From Ceriagrion tenellum (lineage: Eukaryota > Arthropoda > Insecta > Odonata > Coenagrionidae): a stretch of 64,000 nt of DNA. Made by a program: the position numbers and the translations under genes. Below the pieces are notes generated by a model. That model made no database searches, was not told where the DNA came from, and was given only the letters and a program-made list of their open reading frames with translations. This document shows positions 59,056 to 64,000 of this stretch, in pieces. Positions within the stretch are counted from its first letter, which is position 1, and every line of letters begins with the position of its first letter. Where the stretch lies: assembly GCA_963169105.1 (NCBI GenBank), contig OY720636.1, positions 73,024,123 to 73,088,122 on the forward strand. Direction: 5' to 3'.

Positions 59056-60702
59056 ATGGGAGACACTTTTGGTGTATTTGATCCCCGTGCGGAAGATGTA
59101 GATTCTTACCTGGATCGTTTTGCGCATTTTCTCGTAACAAAAAATGTTGTGGATCCTACAACCCCGAGCGAAGGAGCCGCTGCCAGGGATGAATATAACC
59201 GACAGCTGGCTACAATTAATTCCAGCAAGAAATCGTGGCTGTTCCGCGTGATTGGCCTGACAGTGTATCAAACTCTGCGTGATTTGACTTTCCCTGATTC
59301 GCCAAACCAGAGGACGTACGACGAACTTGTCGCCTTACTTAAGGGTCATTTTGCGCCGGCCAGGAATAAGTTCAGTCAAAGAGATGCCTTCACCAAGCGG
59401 AAGCAACAGCCGAACGAATCCTTAGCAGACTTTGCCCTCGCTCTCCGCAGCCTATCAAGGTACTGTGAGTATGGAATGTTTTTGGACCAAACTTTACAGT
59501 CGCAATTTTTTAATAATATGAGATCGGCAGCTATCAAGGACAAGATAATTGGGGGTGCGGCGAACTTTAATGCATTAATCCAAGATGCCTGCTGTTATGG
59601 AGAGGAACTGAACACAGTTAATAATAACATAACCATAACTAATCCATCTGTTAATTATGTTTTTAAGACGCGTTTTTCCAAGATGAAGGGTGGACAGAAG
59701 TCGTTCAGCCATGGGACAAGGAGCCAGCAGCAACAGCAACATGCCTCTCAGCCGCGATATAAGCCGGTAAAGCAGCAATTCCAACAAGAGATGTCCAAGA
59801 TCCGTTGTTATAATTGTAATGCTTATGGTCATTACTCACGCCACTGCCCCAAGCCTAGGAGAAATAGCAACAAGCAGGTGAACCAAGTGACTCCAGGAAC
59901 ATCAAATGAGGGGGAACAACTCACACATACCTTTGATCTTCTGAAGTTGGATCAAGGTAATTTTGTGCCGCAAGAGGAGGCTGTTCAGGTGACGGTCTTA
60001 ATTGAGGGTATTCCAGTAAAAATGGAGCTGGATACCGGTGCTCGTCATTCTCTAATTGGTCGCTCATTGTATGAACGCCATTTTTCCAAACCTCTCCGTC
60101 CTGTCGATCCATTATTTAGTTGTACAGGTCACCCACTCAAGCTTTTGGGCATGATGGATGTTGAGGTAAGATTGGAGAATCAAGTAGCTGTCTTACCTTT
60201 GGTAGTTGTGGATGGTGAATTTCCCTCACTGTTTGGACGACCTTGGACCAGGTATATTCAATTACCTTACACAGAGTGGCTGCCCATCAAATATCATGTT
60301 AACGTTTTGCAGAATATTGAACTTTATACGAGTTTATTGAAAAACAAGTATCCAGCTGTTTTCAGTCAGGGTCCAGGAAGAATTGAAGGGATTGAAGTGT
60401 CGCTGAGATTGAAGAAAAATACTGTTCCAGTCTTCTACTCGCCTAGAGCTGTGCCCATGCCTTTACGAGAGTCAACGTTCCAAGCCCTCCAGAAGATGGA
60501 AGCCGCTGGTTACATAGAAAAATGTTCACCAGGTCAGTGGGGTACTCCTATAGTAATAGTGCCAAAATCCAACGGTGAGGTCCGTGTTTGTGGCGATTTT
60601 AGTGTAACAGTTAACCCACAGTTGGAAGGGAGGACCTGTACCCTACCAGTAATAGACGACTTATCCACAGTGGATGTAGTTGGTTTAGCAGTCTCGGCCT
60701 AG
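59056..60702 (+). pseudogene. Gypsy gag-protease and RT N-terminus
   Basis: 548 codons from ATG 59056 to TAG 60700-60702. Residues 1 to about 200 are a retrotransposon capsid (FDPRAEDVDSYLDRF, then WLFRVIGLTVYQTLRDL and an F-x7-F helix pair). A Gln-rich linker precedes a CCHC zinc knuckle at C251, C254, H259 and C264, which binds RNA. Protease: LDTGARHSLIG with catalytic D326, and a flap/C-terminal LFGRPW. RT begins at about residue 470 with MPLRE, then GTPIVIVPKSNGEVRVCGDF. The frame is lost after IDDLSTVDVV by a small indel near 60675; the true continuation lies in another frame to about 60830 (LDQTFLQLSLSEESRD, then LLFGVSAAPDDFQ). Confidence 0.88.
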
Positions 60703-60807
60703 ACCAAACTTTCCTGCAGTTAAGCCTATCGGAGGAGTCAAGAGATATACTCACTTTAAGTACCCCTTGGGGTTGCTATAGAGTGCGGAGCCTGCTATTT
60801 GGAGTGA

Positions 60808-61545
60808 GTGCAGCACCAGATGACTTTCAGAACGCTAGTTCGTATTTTGACTGGCAAACCCAATCTGTGTATTTATCTGGACAATGTTTTAGTTTGGGGT
60901 AAAACTGAAAGCGAGTGTAAGACTATTTTAGAGCTAGTTTTAAATCGTTTCCAGCAGTATAAGGTGAGATTAAATGTTGAGAAATCAGAGTTTATGGTGC
61001 GCTCTGTCAAATATTTCGGCTCTGTTTTAGATCAACACGGACTACATCGGGATCCGGAGAAGCTGGAAGCGCTGAAGAAATCCAAGATACCGACCAATGT
61101 AGCAGAATTAAAGGCATTCACCGGATTTTTAAATTTCTACGGGAAGTTTGCAGAGCACCTGTCCTCCATTCTACAACCCTTGTATAAACTTCAAACTAGC
61201 AGTGAATGGAAGTGGGGACCGACTGAACAGGTAGCATATGACACTGCCATCCGGGAAGTAGGTAATAAAGCTCTGATCCCTTATTCCCTGCAGCTTCCTT
61301 TACGCTTAACCTGTGATGCTTCGCCGGTGGGAGCCGGAGCTGTAATATCCCACATCACGGATGATGGTCAGGAAAGGCCGATTGCCTTCGCGTCAAAAAC
61401 ATTCTCGTCGGCTGAGCTTAACTATCCCCAGTATGAAAGAAAGGCGGCAGCCTTAATATTTGGAATTAAAAGGTTCCACAAATTCTTGTATGGTAGAGAC
61501 TTAGAAATTGTGACGGATAACAAAGCGCTAGTGGCAATTTTTTGA
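60808..61545 (+). pseudogene. Gypsy RT palm/thumb and RNase H
   Basis: Open from about 60808 to TGA 61543, back in the gag frame after a second compensating shift near 60830. The RT active-site box reads YLDN (Asn codon 60883-60885) where Gypsy elements have YxDD, so the second catalytic Asp is lost even in the open part. It is followed by FTGFLNFYGKF (connection/thumb) and RNase H: LTCDASPVGAGAVISH, FASKTFSSAELNYPQYE and IVTDNKALVAIF, carrying the conserved Asp, Glu and Asp residues. The stop follows a TTTTTT run, suggesting a slippage-type insertion; another stop, TGA 61591-61593, replaces an expected Trp. Confidence 0.88.
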
Positions 61546-61593
61546 TCAAGAATACGCCAGCGCCCTCCAGCTGCAGACCGACTTCTGCGCTGA

Positions 61594-62761
61594 GGACTTT
61601 TCTTGTCCGCTTACCGTTTTTCTATTCGCCACAAGAAAGGGGAACTTATCCCTCATGCTGATTATTTGAGTCGCCTCCCAATGCCAGACTCAACTCCTGT
61701 GGAATCCAATATCAATTTAGTGTCTAGCATTGATATAAGTTTGATGTCTGCTCAACAGATATGGGCAGAAACGCAGAAAGACCCCGAGTTGAAACAAGTA
61801 CTGTGGCATGTACACCATGGATGGCCAGATGACTGTGAATCTACGCTAACACCATATCACCGCAAGCATTTGGAGCTGTCATCAGAAAGCGGTTGCATCC
61901 TTTGGGGTTCCCGCGTATTGGTACCCTCGGTCCTACGCCCTCAAGTGCTGAAGCTACTCCATGAGCTACACCCTGGTATCAACCGAATGAAAGCTCTTGC
62001 AAGAAGTTACGTCTGGTGGCCCACGATGGATCAGCAGATAGAGCAGCTCGTAACGGAATGAGGTGTCTGCCAAGCACTTCATCACTCAACCCCAGCAGAA
62101 CAACTAGTGCCATGGGCATGGCTGACTCGCCGCTGGCAAAGAGTTTTTGTGGACTTTACCCAGTTTCAGACAACAGAGTTGTTCATTTTGGTCGATCAGC
62201 ATTCCAAATGGCCAGAAGTAATAATTGTAAAAGGGACTACAGCAGAAGAGACGTGCGCCGTCCTTCGCTCGCTCTACGCAACATGGGGTTTGCCTGAGGA
62301 ATTGGTGAGTGACAACGGCCCACCATTTAGCTCACATGCCTTCGCTGATTTCCTGCGCCGCAATGGGGTAATACATTCGAAATCGCCTCTCGACCATCCG
62401 CAATCGAACGGCCAAGCAGAGAGAGATATCCGCACCGTCTCTGAATCTCTCCGTAAGCAACTACTGGATGAGGAAACCCGAAATCATCCACTACAACATA
62501 AAATAGACTCCTGTTTATTCCAATACCGGAACATGCCTCATTCTGTTACAAAAGTGACACCAGCAGAATTGTTCCTAGGGCGTAAGATGAGAACGCCCCT
62601 CTCCCTGCTCCATCCGGGGCAGACCTTCAAACAACAAATGCGAAATTCGCAAGAAAGGGTAGCAGCCGAACACCGTGCCAAGCTCTCCGCTTATTCACCA
62701 GGTTTTTCCGCTAATTTAGTGGCCTTGTTTGGGTTCGGTCCATCACGCACAAGGTAGTCAA
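61594..62761 (+). pseudogene. Gypsy integrase
   Basis: Starts at GLFLSAYRFSIRHKKG (61594) and runs in the same frame to about 62757. The N-terminal HHCC zinc domain shows H..H (LHELHPGINRMKAL) and then VTE followed by TGA (62059-62061) where its first Cys should be, with GVCQ supplying the second Cys. Catalytic DDE residues are intact: Asp 62152-62154 (VDFTQF), Asp 62311-62313 (VSDNGPPF) and Glu 62419-62421 (NGQAERD), giving the canonical 35-residue spacing. Downstream are YRNMPHSVTKVTPAELFLGR and a C-terminal region that loses frame near 62720. Confidence 0.88.
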
Positions 62762-63221
62762 GTGGGTACCCGGTATCATAGAACAGATGGTCTCCAGTGT
62801 GTCATACCAGGTACTGGTGTATGGACGCCTGAGACACACCTCCAGTTCCCATCTCCGCAAGCGGTCGCCAGGGGCTCGGTCGGTCGACGCGGAGGTGTCA
62901 ACCGACATACTGTCCGTACCGTCTGCCGAGGCCTCAACCGATTCCGAGTCACCACCACCGCTGAGGCCCTTACCGGTGGTGCCTCCCGAGTCAGACCCTG
63001 TTGCCAAGATGCCCGTGTCAGAGACCGAGGTTCCAGAGACGCCAGATGCCAGGGACATACAGGTGCCATCACCCCAACCTGTCCAGGCGCCAGCCCAAGC
63101 ACCTGTCCAGGTGTCCCCTAGCCACGAAGTCTGTCCGAGCCGAGAGGGTCCGGCCACACGCAGATCAGGACGTGCCGTGAGTTTGCCAAAGTATCTCTCG
63201 GACTATGATCTGTCTAAGTGA
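62762..63221 (+). pseudogene. Gypsy pol C-terminal tail
   Basis: After a frameshift near 62720-62760 the polyprotein continues in frame 3: IIEQMVSSVSYQVLVYGRLR (integrase chromo/SH3-like end), then a Pro/Ser/Val-rich tail with APAQAPVQVSP repeats, and RRSGRAVSLPKYLSDYDLSK before TGA 63219-63221. RRSxRxxxxPxY is a common end for Gypsy and Copia pol proteins. Minus-strand frames here are shadows. Confidence 0.8.
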
Positions 63222-63360
63222 TCATCAGTGATGAACTTCAGAGACTTGAATTTTGCTCATTAATATCAATTTAATTTAATTTTGATGATTATTTATTGCA
63301 GTTTTCTTGTTAAAGTCTGTCTTTCAAAGTTTAATTAAGTTGATTGATTCTTTCAATTTA
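63222..63360. other. Gypsy 3' untranslated segment
   Basis: AT-rich stretch between the pol stop and the polypurine tract. Confidence 0.7.
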
Positions 63361-63372
63361 AGTGGGGGAGTA
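63361..63372 (+). promoter_or_regulatory. polypurine tract of the Gypsy element
   Basis: AGTGGGGGAGTA immediately precedes the 3' LTR; it primes plus-strand synthesis in this class of elements. Confidence 0.85.
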
Positions 63373-63552
63373 TGCTGTGTCTTTTGTTTTGCGTGCGCAT
63401 TTTGTTTCTTGCATATCGACAGTCATATATGTAGCGCACGCCTTCCTATTCCTGAGTGCAGTTGAATACAGTTGAATATACGCATTGGAACAGATTGGTT
63501 GTCAAGTTAATTTCACCACCTAGAACCCACTGATGGTTAAGGAGACTTAACA
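63373..63552 (+). repeat. 3' LTR of the Gypsy element
   Basis: 180 bp, TGCTGTGTC ... CTTAACA. It differs from the 5' LTR by 6 substitutions and a tandem duplication of CAGTTGAATA. Confidence 0.92.
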
Positions 63553-64000
63553 ATAAGGAACTTAACTGTATATAAGCCAAGATTTTCAGAGCTGTTTAAA
63601 TAAATCCAGATATCCAACATTAAGCAACATTTATAGATAAAGCTCTCAAATATTGCCAAAAATGTGTATAAGAAGGGAGAAAAGGGAAGGAAAATCTATT
63701 CTCTCTGAAGTTTTTTTTAAGTAGGCCAGGCCTCCCCTAGGAATTTTTTTGGCAGGCTCATTGTCAGCCGATTTCCAAAGCCATTGATGGCAGCGATCGC
63801 TGTAAGTATACCATGGTCAACTAGCTAAGTTTCAAGATTGAAACGTTGCTGAGCTAACAAATCCATCACCTAAGTGCTATGAGAGGGGAAGGTGCAGTGA
63901 AACATACCTCTTGAACAAGTCTACTATCCATAGAGAGCTCTAACAGTTTTTGTTGCAATAAACTAGAAAAAACTGGCTTGAAAACTGTAGAGACAAACTA
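63553..64000. other. flanking non-coding DNA
   Basis: AT-rich with few CG pairs; no gene recognised. Composition resembles the CpG-depleted block at 42.7-47.4 kb. Confidence 0.4.

Larger units (their letters stand above)
58765..63552 (+). mobile_element. Ty3/Gypsy LTR retrotransposon, mag-like, inactivated
   Basis: A 4788-bp element with LTRs of 170 bp (5') and 180 bp (3'), primer-site-like TGGCGACGAGGTAG right after the 5' LTR, polypurine tract before the 3' LTR, and domains in the order gag, protease, RT, RNase H, integrase. Gag and pol share one frame from 59056, so the intact ancestor probably used a single gag-pol ORF, as mag-type elements do. Lesions: a frame excursion at about 60670-60830, stop at 61543, stop at 61591, stop at 62059 and a frameshift near 62720. 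The LTRs differ by 6 substitutions plus a 10-bp duplication. No matching target duplication is seen (CATG before, ATAA after). Confidence 0.9.

Noticed and set aside
62711..63157. Minus-strand 148-codon frame, Gly/Ser/Thr-rich
   Set aside because: Shadow of the repetitive C-terminal tail of the Gypsy pol protein on the plus strand.

Overview
The window looks like intergenic or intronic DNA from an arthropod, most likely an insect. It is AT-rich and eukaryotic. The coding signal I recognise comes from mobile elements: a mag-like Ty3/Gypsy element, Ty1/Copia, non-LTR retrotransposons (LINEs), a Penelope-like element (PLE), piggyBac, hAT-like DNA transposons and tRNA-derived SINEs. I found no intact host gene, rRNA, canonical tRNA gene or CRISPR array. 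Most elements are pseudogenised by stops, frameshifts and nested insertions. The species cannot be named from this sequence.

Layout. 0-13.5 kb is non-coding, with a repeated GGTTCCACTTGCCCC-type motif (571-1373), a long purine-rich then pyrimidine-rich block (1.73-4.62 kb), palindromic units with hammerhead-like motifs (6.04-6.56 kb), a perfect 77-bp inverted repeat resembling paired Penelope-type ends (9941-10119), and a large inverted repeat (11.7-13.5 kb). 16.07-17.99 kb is a decayed piggyBac-type transposase. 18.25-23.86 kb is one LINE (endonuclease then reverse transcriptase) cut by a 2308-bp hAT-like transposon (19202-21509) with about 150-bp terminal inverted repeats and an exact 8-bp target duplication. 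25.8-27.2 kb holds two copies of a BED-finger hAT fragment. 28.97-30.52 kb is a PLE with RT and GIY-YIG parts. 30.6-42.3 kb is mostly empty, apart from a LINE 3' end at 39.6 kb; another LINE 3' end lies at 42.35 kb.

42.7-47.4 kb is strikingly poor in CpG compared with the rest, as expected of germline-methylated DNA such as a transcribed gene body. 48.8-53.1 kb is a 5'-truncated Copia element with two datable insertions: an inverted pair of tRNA-like SINE units (13-bp target duplication) and a 1470-bp transposon (TA duplication). Removing either restores the Copia reading frame across the junction. 54.4-58.6 kb holds minus-strand pieces of a Gypsy-type gag (capsid part and a SAP-like N-terminus) between two 120-bp direct repeats, with a minus-strand LINE and a SINE lying between the pieces. 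58765-63552 is a nearly complete Gypsy element with 170/180-bp LTRs and all domains in order, inactivated by several small lesions.

The DNA acts as a layered record: Copia and LINE copies came first and then served as targets for the DNA transposons and SINEs. The full-length Gypsy copy is probably among the younger arrivals, with 6 substitutions between its LTRs.
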